Source of the DNA: Pseudomonas hydrolytica | GTDB taxonomy: Bacteria; Pseudomonadota; Gammaproteobacteria; Pseudomonadales; Pseudomonadaceae | Direction: 5' to 3' | NCBI RefSeq assembly: GCF_021495345.1 | Contig: NZ_CP099397.1 | Location: 4,967,001 to 5,031,000, forward strand | DNA: 64,000 nucleotides | Part shown: positions 16,954-25,939 of the stretch, piece by piece | Position numbering within the stretch: the stretch's first letter is position 1 | How the letters are laid out: each line of letters starts with the position of its first letter | Program-made: the position numbers and the translations under genes | The notes under the pieces: generated by a model | Databases searched by the model: none | What the model was told of the DNA's origin: nothing | What the model saw: only the letters and a program-made list of their open reading frames with translations

Positions 16954-17778
16954 TTACGCAATACCTGGCAACTCCAGATGCTCCGGCCCAATCTCTGCAT
17001 TTCCAGCCAGCAGCAGGGCGAAGTGAATGACGTTCTCCAGCTCGCGGGTATTGCCCGGCCAACGGTGCGCTTCCAGCACGGCCTGCGCCGCTGGGCTGAT
17101 CGGCGGGATGGCCAGGCCCAGGCGCGAGGCGTGGATGCCGAGGAAGTACTCGGCCAGCGGCAGGATGTCGCCGACCCGCTGACGCAGCGCCGGGAACAGC
17201 AGCTGGCCGTCGCACAGGTAGGCGTACAGGCGCTCGTCGAACGTGCCGGCCGCCACGGCGCGGGCCAGGTCGATGCTGCTCGCCGCCACCAGGCGCACGT
17301 CTGCCGGCAGGGCCTGGCTGGCACCGACGCGATACACCTCGCGGGTTTCCAGCGCGGCCAGCAGCTTGCTCTGCAACGGGCGCGAAAGATCGGCGATTTC
17401 GTCCAGGTACAGCGTGCCGCCATTGGCCGAACCGAACCAGCCGGCGCGGCTGCTGGCGGCCCCGACATGGGCGCCGCCGACATGGCCGAACAGCTCGGCC
17501 TCGCCCCATTGCGGGCTGATCGCCGCGCAGCTCAGTGCGACGAACAGGCCGCCACGCTCGCTCTGCCGGTGGATGTAGCGCGCCAGCAATTCCTTGCCGG
17601 TGCCGGTCTCGCCAAGGATCAGCAGCGGCTGACCATTGCCCGCCAGCACCTCGGCGCGCTCGCGCAACTGACGTGAACGCGGGTCGACGAATACCAGCGC
17701 CTTGGCCCGAATGCTCAGCGGGCTCTTGTCCGAATCGGCGAAGGTCAGCGGCGCCGGGAAGTCGGGTGGAACACTCAT
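16954..17778 (-). CDS. degenerate sigma-54 activator-like AAA+ protein without DNA-binding domain
   Basis: 274 residues, essentially a lone sigma-54-interaction AAA+ domain. Walker A GETGTGKE (56-63), Walker B LYLDEI (123-128) and sensor II GNTRELENV (243-250) are intact. The sigma-54-contacting loop reads GAHVGA (103-108) instead of GAFTGA. The arginine-finger region reads FDERLYAYL (180-188) where active proteins have F-R-x-D-L-x-x-R-L. There is no C-terminal Fis helix-turn-helix and no N-terminal sensor. The start at 17778 follows GGAG; the frame runs on to 17964. It is encoded divergently from oscA-sbp-cysTWA, next to a small hydrolase gene, so a sulfur-related regulatory role is likely, but classical sigma-54 activation looks impossible. 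Confidence 0.8.
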   Translation of the reverse strand: MSVPPDFPAPLTFADSDKSPLSIRAKALVFVDPRSRQLRERAEVLAGNGQPLLILGETGTGKELLARYIHRQSERGGLFVALSCAAISPQWGEAELFGHVGGAHVGAASSRAGWFGSANGGTLYLDEIADLSRPLQSKLLAALETREVYRVGASQALPADVRLVAASSIDLARAVAAGTFDERLYAYLCDGQLLFPALRQRVGDILPLAEYFLGIHASRLGLAIPPISPAAQAVLEAHRWPGNTRELENVIHFALLLAGNAEIGPEHLELPGIA

Positions 17779-17891
17779 GACCTGCAGCTCCAAAGCCGCA
17801 CCTCGGTGGACGCAGCCCGTAGTCGAGTAAAAAAGAGCGGGCGGCTGCCTGGCCCGTTCCCGCTCCGAAAGGGTTCGCCCCGAGGGGACGT

Positions 17892-18473
17892 TCAGGCGCG
17901 CAGGCGCGTCTGCTGTTCGATGCGGCTCTGCAGGCGATACAGATAGCCGAAGCCCTGCTCCCAATGGCGGTGCCCGGACTTCACGTTGATATGCCCGGCA
18001 CCGGTGAGAATCGCCGCCTCGCTGCCCCAGGCACGCGCCAGCTCCAGGGCGCGCAGAGCGCTGGCCGCCGCGTCGTTGTCGGAGCCCACCAGCAGGCTGG
18101 GGAAGGGCAGCAGATCACGCGGCATCGGCGCGAAATTCTGCAGCGGTGCGGGGCAGCCCGGGCGCTCGACATCGGCCGGCGCCACCAGCAGGGCGCCGCG
18201 TACGCGACGCAGCAGATCGATCGGTGCCTGCGCCGCCCAGTGGGCGACCGTGACGCAGCCCAGGCTGTGGGCAATGAGAATGGCAGGGCGCGGGTCGGCG
18301 GCAACGGCGCGGTTCAGCTCGCTCACCCAGTCGGCGCGCCGTGGATGGAGCCAGTCGGCCTGCTCCACCCGCGTGCTGTTCGGCAGGCTGCGCTGCCAAT
18401 GGCTTTGCCAGTGCTCCTCGGGCGAGCCCTGCCAGCCCGGCAGAATCAGATAACGGATTGCTTCGCTGCCCAT
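17892..18473 (-). CDS. RBBP9/YdeN-family serine hydrolase
   Basis: 193 residues of alpha/beta-hydrolase fold. Nucleophile in AHSLGCVTVAHWA (about 68-80), acid in VGSDNDAAAS (about 128-137) and His in GAGHINVKSG (about 157-166) match the RBBP9/YdeN family (small serine hydrolases of unclear physiological substrate). The start is well supported by AAGGAGG. It is followed by the degenerate AAA+ gene in the same direction, and its promoter region is shared with oscA. Involvement in sulfur starvation is suggested only by position. Confidence 0.85.
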   Translation of the reverse strand: MGSEAIRYLILPGWQGSPEEHWQSHWQRSLPNSTRVEQADWLHPRRADWVSELNRAVAADPRPAILIAHSLGCVTVAHWAAQAPIDLLRRVRGALLVAPADVERPGCPAPLQNFAPMPRDLLPFPSLLVGSDNDAAASALRALELARAWGSEAAILTGAGHINVKSGHRHWEQGFGYLYRLQSRIEQQTRLRA

Positions 18474-18527
18474 GACGGCACCTCCTTGAATCGAATGGCG
18501 TCAGTCTAGGCAGCATGGTTCAACTCT

Positions 18528-18557
18528 AAAAAGAATAAGAATTTATTTGCTTATTCC
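18528..18557. promoter_or_regulatory. candidate CysB-type site in the hydrolase/oscA divergent promoter
   Basis: AAAAAGAATAAG and TTATTCC face each other across about 11 bases. TTATTCC-type half-sites are, from memory, the core of CysB recognition, and CysB activates sulfate-starvation genes. The same AAAAAGAAT string occurs in the 6310-6337 sulfur promoter region. Confidence 0.4.
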
Positions 18558-18609
18558 ATAAGCACGAGAAAACGCATCGCACCTCATATTTCCAAAAAGC
18601 ATATAAATG

Positions 18610-18632
18610 TTCTTAAACAATATTTTTAAGAA
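18610..18632. promoter_or_regulatory. perfect 8-bp inverted repeat upstream of oscA
   Basis: TTCTTAAA-CAATATT-TTTAAGAA, 85 bases before the oscA start. The symmetry suggests an operator for a dimeric regulator; which one cannot be said. Confidence 0.4.
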
Positions 18633-18716
18633 TATTTCGGCCTCTCTACTATCCGCTCCACGCCAGCGTCGGCCGTCCGCCGTCGTCGTGGCGAATCCGT
18701 CACAAGGAGCCTGGAA

Positions 18717-18899
18717 ATGACCGCGACGCTGAGAAACCTGGAAGGCCAGGACGAAGCCGTGATCCTCCGCGAGATCCAGACCGCCCTGCATGGCCTGAAA
18801 TTCGGCTCGGTGGAAATCACCGTGCACAACGGCCAGGTAGTGCAGATCGAGCGCAAGGAAAAGATTCGCCTGCAACAACCGAGCACGAAAAACCCCTGA
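18717..18899 (+). CDS. oscA: OscA-like small protein (DUF2292), sulfur starvation
   Basis: 60 residues, the usual length of OscA/YezD-type DUF2292 proteins. The core [24 protein letters not shown] matches the family pattern (split here by residue: [14 protein letters not shown] at about 28-41, then [10 protein letters not shown]). OscA is required for use of organosulfur compounds in pseudomonads and is induced when sulfate or chromate stress limits sulfur; its biochemical role is unknown. AAGGAG sits 8 bases before ATG. It is the first gene of the sulfate uptake operon, with sbp starting 91 bases later. Confidence 0.9.
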   Translation: MTATLRNLEGQDEAVILREIQTALHGLKFGSVEITVHNGQVVQIERKEKIRLQQPSTKNP

Positions 18900-18990
18900 C
18901 ACATGCTGCGGCCCGACTGGACCACCAGAGGGCACTGACCCGATAGCCCCAACGCCAACACAAGAATTTAGCCAGTCTAGGAGCTGCACC

Positions 18991-19989
18991 ATGTCCCTTC
19001 GTCGTTTCGCCCTGGCCGCGCTGGCCAGTGCCCTGATCGCCGGCCCGGTGGCCGCTGCACAAACCCTGCTCAACGTGTCGTACGACCCGACCCGCGAGCT
19101 CTATACCGAATTCAACGCCGCGTTCAACAAGCACTGGCAGGGCCAGGGCAACGAGGCGGTGACCATCCAGCAATCCCACGGCGGCTCGGGCAAGCAGGCC
19201 CGTGCGGTGATCGACGGCCTGCGCGCCGACGTGGTGACCCTGGCCCTGGCCGGCGACATCGACGAGCTGTACAAGCTCGGCAAGCTGATCCCGGAAAACT
19301 GGCAGGAGCGCCTGCCGGACGCCAGCACCCCCTACACCTCGACCATCGTGTTCCTGGTGCGCAAGGGCAACCCCAAGGGCATCAAGGACTGGGATGACCT
19401 GGTCAAGCCCGGCGTGGAAGTGATCACCCCCAACCCGAAAACTTCCGGCGGCGCACGCTGGAACTTCCTCGCCGCCTGGGCCTATGCCCAGCAGAAGTAC
19501 GGCAGCGAAGCCGAGGCCAAGGCCTTCACCGAGAAGCTGTACAAGAATGTCCCGGTGCTCGACACCGGCGCCCGCGGCTCCACCATCACCTTCGTCAACA
19601 ACGGCATCGGCGATGTGCTGCTGGCCTGGGAAAACGAAGCCTTCCTGGCCCTCAAGGAAGAAGGTGGCGACAACTTCGAGATCGTCGCGCCGTCGCTGTC
19701 GATCCTTGCCGAACCGCCGGTCAGTGTGGTCGACCAGAACGTCGACAAGAAAGGCACCCGCAAGGTCGCCGAGGCCTACCTGAACTACCTGTACAGCGAG
19801 GAAGGCCAGCGCATCGCCGCCAAGCACTTCTACCGTCCGCGCAACCAGGCGGTGGCGGCCGAGTTCGCCCAGCAGTTCCCGCAGCTCAAGCTGGTGACCA
19901 TCGACGCTGACTTCGGCGGCTGGAAGAGCGCTCAGCCGAAGTTCTTCAACGATGGCGGCATCTTCGACCAGATCTACCAGGCCCATTGA
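18991..19989 (+). CDS. sbp: sulfate-binding protein of ABC transporter
   Basis: 332 residues with a signal peptide (about 1-22). The sulfate-binding signature segments are all present: [12 protein letters not shown] (27-38), [54 protein letters not shown] and FYRPRNQ. Sulfate is held by backbone NH groups of these loops. It delivers sulfate or thiosulfate to CysTW. A REP pair separates it from cysT. Confidence 0.95.
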   Translation: MSLRRFALAALASALIAGPVAAAQTLLNVSYDPTRELYTEFNAAFNKHWQGQGNEAVTIQQSHGGSGKQARAVIDGLRADVVTLALAGDIDELYKLGKLIPENWQERLPDASTPYTSTIVFLVRKGNPKGIKDWDDLVKPGVEVITPNPKTSGGARWNFLAAWAYAQQKYGSEAEAKAFTEKLYKNVPVLDTGARGSTITFVNNGIGDVLLAWENEAFLALKEEGGDNFEIVAPSLSILAEPPVSVVDQNVDKKGTRKVAEAYLNYLYSEEGQRIAAKHFYRPRNQAVAAEFAQQFPQLKLVTIDADFGGWKSAQPKFFNDGGIFDQIYQAH

Positions 19990-19992
19990 TCC

Positions 19993-20056
19993 GTAGGGTG
20001 CGCTGCGCGCACCAGCCGTCAATCGACGCGCAGGTGGTGCGCACGGCGCACCCTAC
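19993..20056. repeat. REP pair between sbp and cysT
   Basis: GTAGGGTGCGCTGCGCGCAC, about 24 bases, then GTGCGCACGGCGCACCCTAC. Same family as in the modC array. Placed after the binding-protein gene, it could favour higher sbp than cysTWA expression by protecting the upstream mRNA. Confidence 0.75.
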
Positions 20057-20074
20057 TTCGTACAGGTTCACTCC

Positions 20075-20893
20075 ATGTCCCGCCGCACTTCCCCCGTCAT
20101 ACCCGGCTTCGGGCTGACGCTGGGTTACACCCTGGTGTACCTCAGCCTGTTGGTGCTGATTCCCCTGGGTGCCATGTTCGTCCACGCTGCCCAGCTCACC
20201 TGGGATCAGTTCTGGGCCATCGTTTCCTCACCGCGCGTGCTGGCCGCGCTGAAGCTGAGCTTCGGCACCGCCCTGCTCGCCGCCGTGATCAACGGCGTGA
20301 TCGGTACCCTGCTGGCCTGGGTGCTGGTGCGCTACACCTTCCCCGGTCGCAAGATCATCGAAGCGATGATCGACCTGCCGTTCGCCCTGCCCACCGCCGT
20401 TGCCGGTATCGCCCTGACCGCGCTCTACGCGCCGGGTGGCCTGGTCGGCCAGTTCGCCACCGCCCTGGGCTTCAAGATCGCCTACACCCCGCTGGGCATC
20501 ACCCTGGCGCTGACCTTCGTCACCCTGCCCTTCGTCGTGCGCACCATCCAGCCGGTGCTGGCCGACATCCCGCGCGAGGTCGAGGAAGCCGCCGCCTGCC
20601 TCGGTGCCAAGCCATTACAGGTGGCGCGCCACGTGCTGCTGCCGGCGCTGCTGCCGGCCTGGCTGACCGGTTTTGCCCTGGCCTTCGCCCGCGGCGTCGG
20701 CGAGTACGGCTCGGTGATCTTCATCGCCGGCAATATGCCGATGAAGACCGAGATCCTGCCGCTGCTGATCATGGTGCAGCTGGACCAGTACAACTACGCC
20801 GGCGCCACCGCCATCGGCGTGCTGATGCTGGTGGTGTCGTTCATCCTGCTGCTGCTGATCAACCTGCTGCAGCGCCGCATCAGTCGTTCGTAA
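20075..20893 (+). CDS. cysT: sulfate/thiosulfate ABC transporter permease CysT (CysU)
   Basis: 272 residues, six helices. The coupling loop [20 protein letters not shown] (about 169-188) and [20 protein letters not shown] (about 208-227) are the standard CysT motifs. It pairs with CysW to form the membrane channel. Its stop lies 10 bases before the cysW start. Confidence 0.95.
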   Translation: MSRRTSPVIPGFGLTLGYTLVYLSLLVLIPLGAMFVHAAQLTWDQFWAIVSSPRVLAALKLSFGTALLAAVINGVIGTLLAWVLVRYTFPGRKIIEAMIDLPFALPTAVAGIALTALYAPGGLVGQFATALGFKIAYTPLGITLALTFVTLPFVVRTIQPVLADIPREVEEAAACLGAKPLQVARHVLLPALLPAWLTGFALAFARGVGEYGSVIFIAGNMPMKTEILPLLIMVQLDQYNYAGATAIGVLMLVVSFILLLLINLLQRRISRS

Positions 20894-20903
20894 GGAGCCA
20901 GGC

Positions 20904-21776
20904 ATGTCATCTGCAACCCTGACGGCCAGCGCCGCCAACAACGCCGCGCGCCGCGGCAACGCCCTGGGCCGCCGCCTGCTGATCGTTTCGGCCTGGCTGG
21001 TGTTCGCCTTCTTCCTGCTGCTGCCCCTGTTCGTGGTGGCGACCGAGGCGCTCAAGCAGGGCGTCGGCGTGTTCGTCGCTTCGATCCTCGAACCCGACGC
21101 GATCAGCGCGCTGAAGCTGACCCTGCTCGCCGTGGGCATCGCCGTGCCGCTCAACCTGGTGTTCGGCGTGGCCGCCGCCTGGTGCGTGAGCAAGTACGAG
21201 TTCCGCGGCAAGAGCATCCTGGTGACCCTGATCGACCTGCCGTTCTCGGTGTCGCCGGTGATCGCCGGTCTGATCTACGTGCTGCTGTTCGGCGCGCAGG
21301 GCTTCTTCGGCCCCTGGCTGCGCGAGCACGACATCCAGATCATCTTCGCCCTGCCCGGCATCGTCCTGGCGACCATCTTCGTCACCGTGCCCTTCGTCGC
21401 CCGCGAGCTGATCCCGCTGATGCAGGAACAGGGCACGCAGGAAGAAGAGGCGGCGCGCCTGCTGGGCGCCAACGGCTGGCAGATGTTCTGGCACGTCACC
21501 CTGCCCAACATCAAATGGGGCCTGATCTACGGCGTGGTGCTGTGTACCGCACGGGCGATGGGCGAGTTCGGCGCGGTATCGGTGGTGTCCGGGCACATCC
21601 GCGGCTACACCAACACCCTGCCGCTGCATGTCGAGATTCTCTACAACGAATACAATCACGTCGCCGCCTTCAGCGTTGCCAGTCTGCTGCTGCTTCTGGC
21701 GCTGTTCATCCTGCTGCTCAAGCAGTGGAGCGAGTCCCGTATCAACCGCCGCAAAGCCAGTGCTGGCGAGGAATAA
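20904..21776 (+). CDS. cysW: sulfate/thiosulfate ABC transporter permease CysW
   Basis: 290 residues with a polar N-terminal stretch of about 25 residues and six helices. [19 protein letters not shown] (about 182-200) is the coupling loop, followed by [25 protein letters not shown] before the ATG; 3 bases separate it from cysA. Confidence 0.95.
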   Translation: MSSATLTASAANNAARRGNALGRRLLIVSAWLVFAFFLLLPLFVVATEALKQGVGVFVASILEPDAISALKLTLLAVGIAVPLNLVFGVAAAWCVSKYEFRGKSILVTLIDLPFSVSPVIAGLIYVLLFGAQGFFGPWLREHDIQIIFALPGIVLATIFVTVPFVARELIPLMQEQGTQEEEAARLLGANGWQMFWHVTLPNIKWGLIYGVVLCTARAMGEFGAVSVVSGHIRGYTNTLPLHVEILYNEYNHVAAFSVASLLLLLALFILLLKQWSESRINRRKASAGEE

Positions 21777-21779
21777 GCC

Positions 21780-22778
21780 ATGAGTATCGAAATTCGCAAC
21801 GTCAGCAAGAACTTCAATGCGTTCAAGGCGCTGAACGACATCAACCTGAACATCCAGAGCGGCGAGCTGGTCGCCCTGCTCGGCCCGTCCGGCTGCGGCA
21901 AGACCACCCTGCTGCGCATCATCGCCGGCCTGGAAACCCCGGACAGCGGCACCATCGGCTTCCACGGCGAGGACGTTTCCGAGCACGACGTGCGCGATCG
22001 CAACGTCGGTTTCGTGTTCCAGCACTACGCGCTGTTCCGCCACATGACGGTGTTCGACAACGTCGCCTTCGGCCTGCGCATGAAGCCCAAGCGCGAGCGC
22101 CCGAGCGAGGACGTGATCAAGCAGAAGGTGCACGAGCTGCTCGATCTGGTGCAGCTCGACTGGCTCGGCGACCGCTACCCGGAGCAGCTCTCCGGCGGCC
22201 AGCGCCAGCGTATCGCCCTGGCCCGCGCCCTGGCCGTGGAGCCCAAGGTGCTGCTGCTCGACGAACCCTTCGGCGCGCTGGACGCCAAGGTGCGCAAGGA
22301 GCTGCGTCGCTGGCTGGCACGCCTGCACGACGACGTGCACCTGACCAGCGTGTTCGTCACCCACGACCAGGAAGAAGCCATGGAAGTGGCCGACCGCATC
22401 GTGGTGATGAACAAGGGCGTGATCGAACAGATCGGCACGCCGGCCGAGGTCTATGAATACCCGGCCAGCGACTTCGTCTATCACTTCCTCGGCGATGCCA
22501 ACCGCCTCTATGTCGGCGGTGGCGATCATCACGTGCTGTTCCGCCCGCACGAGGTCGACCTGTCGCTGCAGCCGGCGGCCGATCACCAGAGCGGCGAGGT
22601 GCGCGACATCCGCCTGCTCGGCGCCATCACCCGCATCACCCTCAAGGTCGAGGGCCAGGACGAACTGATCGAGGCCGAGGTGGCCAAGGATCACGTCAGC
22701 CTGGACAACCTCGCCCGCGGCACCACCCTGTACTTCAAGCCCAAGGGTGGCAAGCCGGTCGGCACACCGGCCAGCTAA
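21780..22778 (+). CDS. cysA: sulfate/thiosulfate ABC transporter ATPase CysA
   Basis: 332 residues. Walker [11 protein letters not shown]-loop [14 protein letters not shown], signature [15 protein letters not shown], Walker [12 protein letters not shown] and H-loop THDQEEAM are intact, followed by a short TOBE-like C-terminal domain (about 240-325; [12 protein letters not shown]). It is the energy-coupling subunit and last gene of the sulfate operon. A strong hairpin follows at 22792. Confidence 0.96.
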   Translation: MSIEIRNVSKNFNAFKALNDINLNIQSGELVALLGPSGCGKTTLLRIIAGLETPDSGTIGFHGEDVSEHDVRDRNVGFVFQHYALFRHMTVFDNVAFGLRMKPKRERPSEDVIKQKVHELLDLVQLDWLGDRYPEQLSGGQRQRIALARALAVEPKVLLLDEPFGALDAKVRKELRRWLARLHDDVHLTSVFVTHDQEEAMEVADRIVVMNKGVIEQIGTPAEVYEYPASDFVYHFLGDANRLYVGGGDHHVLFRPHEVDLSLQPAADHQSGEVRDIRLLGAITRITLKVEGQDELIEAEVAKDHVSLDNLARGTTLYFKPKGGKPVGTPAS

Positions 22779-22791
22779 GGCCCACGCGCTC

Positions 22792-22817
22792 GGGGCTGAC
22801 GCCCGTCAGCCCCTTTG
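22792..22817 (+). terminator. rho-independent terminator of the cys operon
   Basis: GGGGCTGAC-GCCC-GTCAGCCCC stem followed by TTTGCCTG, 14 bases after the cysA stop. It also faces the convergent membrane-protein gene. Confidence 0.7.
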
Positions 22818-22835
22818 CCTGCACGGCGCCGCGCA

Positions 22836-23237
22836 TCAGATGCAGGCCACCTGCGAATGCTTCAGGCCGAACCACTGCAACTCGGCCAGCAGCGCCACCG
22901 CCAGCGCCTGGGCGATGACGAAGGCGTAGCCGAACAGGTTCGGTGACACCCAGCCGATCACCAGCACCAGCAGGCTGTCGATTACCCAGATGGCATTGAC
23001 CGCGATCACCGCCCAGATCGCCTGGCGGCTGATTTCGGCGCGGTTGGCCAGCCACACCAGCATGGCGGCGAAGGGCAGCAGCGCGCTGCCGGCGACCAGC
23101 AACAGCAGGCGCGGCAGTTCGAGAAAGGCGCCCAGCCAGCCGGCGGCCAGCACCAGCAGCAGACCGGTGGCACCGCTGAGCAGGCCATCGAGCAAGAGGG
23201 CGTTGCGCAGCATCGGGGAAGGTTGCAGTGCGTTCAT
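22836..23237 (-). CDS. small four-helix membrane protein, unknown function
   Basis: 133 residues with four hydrophobic helices (about 12-34, 41-63, 74-95 and 99-120). No signal or catalytic motif seen. The start has GAGAT close upstream. It is divergent from the XRE-type regulator at 23361, with 123 bases between them, a common layout for a regulator and its target, so that regulator may control it. Confidence 0.75.
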   Translation of the reverse strand: MNALQPSPMLRNALLLDGLLSGATGLLLVLAAGWLGAFLELPRLLLLVAGSALLPFAAMLVWLANRAEISRQAIWAVIAVNAIWVIDSLLVLVIGWVSPNLFGYAFVIAQALAVALLAELQWFGLKHSQVACI

Positions 23238-23360
23238 GGCGAATCTCCTGAAAGCGGCACCGGGCTGGTGCCTGGCGCACAGATTTCGCCGAAACGCGCA
23301 GGGCGTCGATTACCTGCCAGGTAATGGCCGGCATGACGCCGCTGAACTATCTTGCTGGCC

Positions 23361-24155
23361 ATGAACAATTCCCAGACCGCCGGCGCCCTGTTGCGCCAAT
23401 GGCGCCAGCGGCGCCGCCTGAGCCAGCTCGACCTCGCCTGCGAGGCCGAAATCTCCACACGCCACCTGAGCTTCGTCGAAACCGGCCGCGCCCAGCCCAG
23501 CCGCGACATGCTGCTGCACCTGGCGGAACAGCTGGACATGCCGCTGCGCGAGCGCAACCGCCTGCTCGGCGCCGCCGGCTACGCCCCGCTGTACAGCCAG
23601 CACGACCTGGCCGACCCGGCGCTGGCACCGGCGCGCCAGGCCATCGAACAGCTGCTCAAGGCCCATGAGCCCTATCCGGCGCTGGCCATCGACCGGCAGT
23701 GGAACCTGCTGGCGGCCAATGCGGCCGTGGGTACCTTCATCGCCGACATGCCGGCGTTCTTGCTGGGCCCGCCGCTCAACGTGATGCGCCTGTCGCTGCA
23801 CCCCGAGGGCCTGGCGCCACGCATCGCCAACCTGGCGCAGTGGCGCGCGCACCTGCTGATGCGCCTGCAGCGCGATGCCGAAATCAGCGGCGACGAGGCG
23901 CTTTTCACCCTGCTCGACGAGCTGCGCAGCTATCCCGCGCCCCTCGACGTCGCCGAACCGCACGCGGATGCGGTGCTGGTGCCCCTGCAACTGCACAGCG
24001 AGCACGGCGTGCTGAGCCTGATCAGCACCATCACCGTATTCGGCACGCCGAACGACGTGACCCTGGCCGAACTGGCGCTGGAAACCTTCTTCCCCGCCGA
24101 TGCCTTCACCGCCGCCTACCTGCGCGAACTGGCCGGGCGACCGGGCGAGGGGTGA
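23361..24155 (+). CDS. XRE-family regulator with MmyB-like ligand domain
   Basis: 264 residues. N-terminal helix-turn-helix (about 8-65: LLRQWRQRRRLSQLDLA, EISTRHLSFVETGRAQPS), then a MmyB-like domain (about 90-258; AIDRQWNLLAANAAVG, DEALFTLLDELRSYPA). MmyB-type domains are PAS-like and may bind fatty acids or other small molecules; the ligand is unknown. An upstream in-frame TTG at 23352 is a less likely start. Probable target: the divergent membrane-protein gene. Confidence 0.85.
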   Translation: MNNSQTAGALLRQWRQRRRLSQLDLACEAEISTRHLSFVETGRAQPSRDMLLHLAEQLDMPLRERNRLLGAAGYAPLYSQHDLADPALAPARQAIEQLLKAHEPYPALAIDRQWNLLAANAAVGTFIADMPAFLLGPPLNVMRLSLHPEGLAPRIANLAQWRAHLLMRLQRDAEISGDEALFTLLDELRSYPAPLDVAEPHADAVLVPLQLHSEHGVLSLISTITVFGTPNDVTLAELALETFFPADAFTAAYLRELAGRPGEG

Positions 24156-24304
24156 CGCCTTGCCGGCCGGCAGCGGGTAGCGGGCGCGTGCAGCGCCTGC
24201 GGCTGTTTTCCGACGAAATCACTCTTTCGGGTCATGCTCTGCGACGCGCGACACAGTAGTCTTGACGCTGCGTCGTTGACGCCGCCCAGTCCCTACCTGC
24301 TCAA

Positions 24305-24317
24305 AACAATAACAAGG
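24305..24317 (+). promoter_or_regulatory. AANAANAA (Hfq/Crc-type) motif at the ribosome-binding site
   Basis: AACAATAACAAGG directly joins AAGGAG of the secreted-protein gene at 24327. It fits the A-rich motif bound by Hfq with Crc in catabolite repression of pseudomonads; the match alone does not prove function. Confidence 0.35.
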
Positions 24318-24326
24318 AGCACCCGG

Positions 24327-25073
24327 ATGCGCTGTAAAGCACTGTTGCGCCATGCTTTTTTCTGGACGCTAGGGCTCTTGGCCGGGCTTTCGCCGCTGGC
24401 CTTCGCCGAGGCCGTGAGCCCGCAGGAACAGATCCAGATCCACGCCAGCCGCGCCACCAGCAGTCTGATGCTGTTACGCGGCGAAGGCTTCCAGAAGACC
24501 CACCAGCAACGCCTGGAGGCCGACCTGGCTGCGCTGGCGGCCGCCGTGCAGAGCCTGCCGCAGGGCAGCGCCGAGCTCACCCGTGCCCACCAGGCCCTTG
24601 TTACCCAATTGCGCAACGGTGTTTCCTATGGCCCCGGCGACGACAACGTGCCCTGGCGCTTCCCGGAAGACCTGAGCCGCGCCCTGCGCGACTTCCTCAG
24701 CGCCGCCCGCGCCCTGCCCGGCGCCCAGGGGCAGAGCGAACTGGCGGCCAAGGTCGAGTACCTCGGCGTGCAGTACCTCAGCCGCTCCTACCTGGGCACC
24801 TTCGAGATCGCCCGTGAGCAACCCGACACCTACCTGGGCCAGGACGAACGCCTGCTGCTGCCGGCCATCGACAGCGAGCTGCAGGCGCTGAGCGATCAGT
24901 CCGATCCGCAGGTGGCCAAGCTGCAGACCCGCTGGAGCTACCTGCGCGCCGCCCTGGCCGACATGAACAGCCAGAGCAACACGCTGGAGAGCGTATCCGG
25001 CCGCCCCTTCGCGCCGATCACCGTGGACCGCCACGCACGCTCGCTGAGCAGCCAGTGGATGACCATGTACTGA
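24327..25073 (+). CDS. secreted or periplasmic protein of unknown function
   Basis: 248 residues with a signal peptide (MRCKALLRHAFFWTLGLLAG..AFAEA). The mature part is mostly helical, with QQRLEADLAALAAAVQSL and DERLLLPAIDSELQALSDQ looking coiled-coil or helical-bundle-like. No enzyme motif. The start at 24327 is set by AAGGAG and the signal peptide; the frame extends to 24234. It stands alone, with a REP/modC-tail element between it and the next gene. Confidence 0.75.
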   Translation: MRCKALLRHAFFWTLGLLAGLSPLAFAEAVSPQEQIQIHASRATSSLMLLRGEGFQKTHQQRLEADLAALAAAVQSLPQGSAELTRAHQALVTQLRNGVSYGPGDDNVPWRFPEDLSRALRDFLSAARALPGAQGQSELAAKVEYLGVQYLSRSYLGTFEIAREQPDTYLGQDERLLLPAIDSELQALSDQSDPQVAKLQTRWSYLRAALADMNSQSNTLESVSGRPFAPITVDRHARSLSSQWMTMY

Positions 25074-25098
25074 GTGCGAGCCGCGAAAGCCGCTCGCC

Positions 25099-25286
25099 GT
25101 AGGGTGCGCCGTGCGCACCGGGGGCTCCGCGGTCGCACAGCCAGGAGTTACGGCGCCAGCAACGACACCGAGTTGATCTGCGCCCAGTGCCGGGGCGTGC
25201 AGGACAGGGACATTGCACGATCGTTGGTGCGCGCGGCGCACCCTACGGAGTGTGCCGGCTCTAGCGTAGGGTGCGCCGCGCGCACC
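25099..25286 (-). repeat. dispersed inverted copy of the modC-tail/REP unit
   Basis: On the minus strand it reads REP, AACGATCGTGCAATGTCCCT, GGCACTGGG, the modC tail (one change, AAG to AAC, so WAQINSVSLLAP then stop), CTCCTGGCTGTGCGACCGCG and a second REP half. It is almost identical to the 16400-16530 unit yet about 8.7 kb away and in opposite orientation, directly beside the 3' end of the DUF962 gene. Confidence 0.9.
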
Positions 25287-25290
25287 GCGT

Positions 25291-25815
25291 TCACGCCAGC
25301 GCCTTCTTCTCGCGAATGCAGGTGGGCCCGGCGATCTCCACCACGGCATGCTCGATTTCCTTGCGCAGGCCGAGCAGGAAGGCCAGTTCGGCGACCACGA
25401 ACAGCGGGCCGATCACCAGGCCCATGACGTCATCGACGAATGCCGGCTTGCGCCCTTCGTAGTAATGACCGACGAACTGGATGACCCAGCCCACCACGAA
25501 CAGGCCGATGCCGGCGCTCAGCCAGAGCGTCGTGGAGGCCTGCGCCAGGCCGGCAGCGACCCACAGGCAGAGGCCCAGCAGCGCCGCCATCAGCAGGCCG
25601 AAACGGGTATCCAGGCGCAGGTAGAACCAGGCCGAAACCAGCGCCACCAGGGTGGCCGGCGCCAGCCACAGGCCGGCCATGGCGAAGCCGGGCCGCGACA
25701 GCAGCACCGCCACGGCCAGCACTATCATGGGAATGCCGATGAAATGACTGGCGATATTGCGCCGGTCGCGATGGTAGGCCGCATACTGGGCCAGATGATC
25801 GACGAGGGTTTTCAT
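25291..25815 (-). CDS. Mpo1/DUF962-family membrane protein
   Basis: 174 residues with four helices. The two His-containing signatures of the family are present: YHRDRRNIASHFIGIPM (about 14-30) and IQFVGHYYEGRKPAFVDD. The yeast relative Mpo1 is an Fe-dependent dioxygenase for 2-hydroxy fatty acids of sphingolipid breakdown; bacterial members probably also act on lipids but are not defined. The start at 25815 is chosen for the conserved MKTLVDHLAQYAAYH opening; the frame extends to 25872. Confidence 0.8.
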   Translation of the reverse strand: MKTLVDHLAQYAAYHRDRRNIASHFIGIPMIVLAVAVLLSRPGFAMAGLWLAPATLVALVSAWFYLRLDTRFGLLMAALLGLCLWVAAGLAQASTTLWLSAGIGLFVVGWVIQFVGHYYEGRKPAFVDDVMGLVIGPLFVVAELAFLLGLRKEIEHAVVEIAGPTCIREKKALA

Positions 25816-25939
25816 TGTTATCGTCCTCAGCTGTGGAACAGGCCCGCTCATGATCGCCGCGGCCCGTGCCACCGCTCTGTCGGCTAGCCGACAATGGCAG
25901 GGATCGCCGTACCGACCGCAACAGCCGACAGGAGCTGCG

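Noticed and set aside
16325..17030. Several small plus-strand ORFs in the modC repeat array
   Set aside because: They are translations of the REP repeats (AHGAPYARAG-type strings), have no ribosome-binding site and recur with each unit.
20907..22694. 595-codon minus-strand frame over cysW-cysA
   Set aside because: Antisense to two clear transporter genes; residue composition typical of a shadow.
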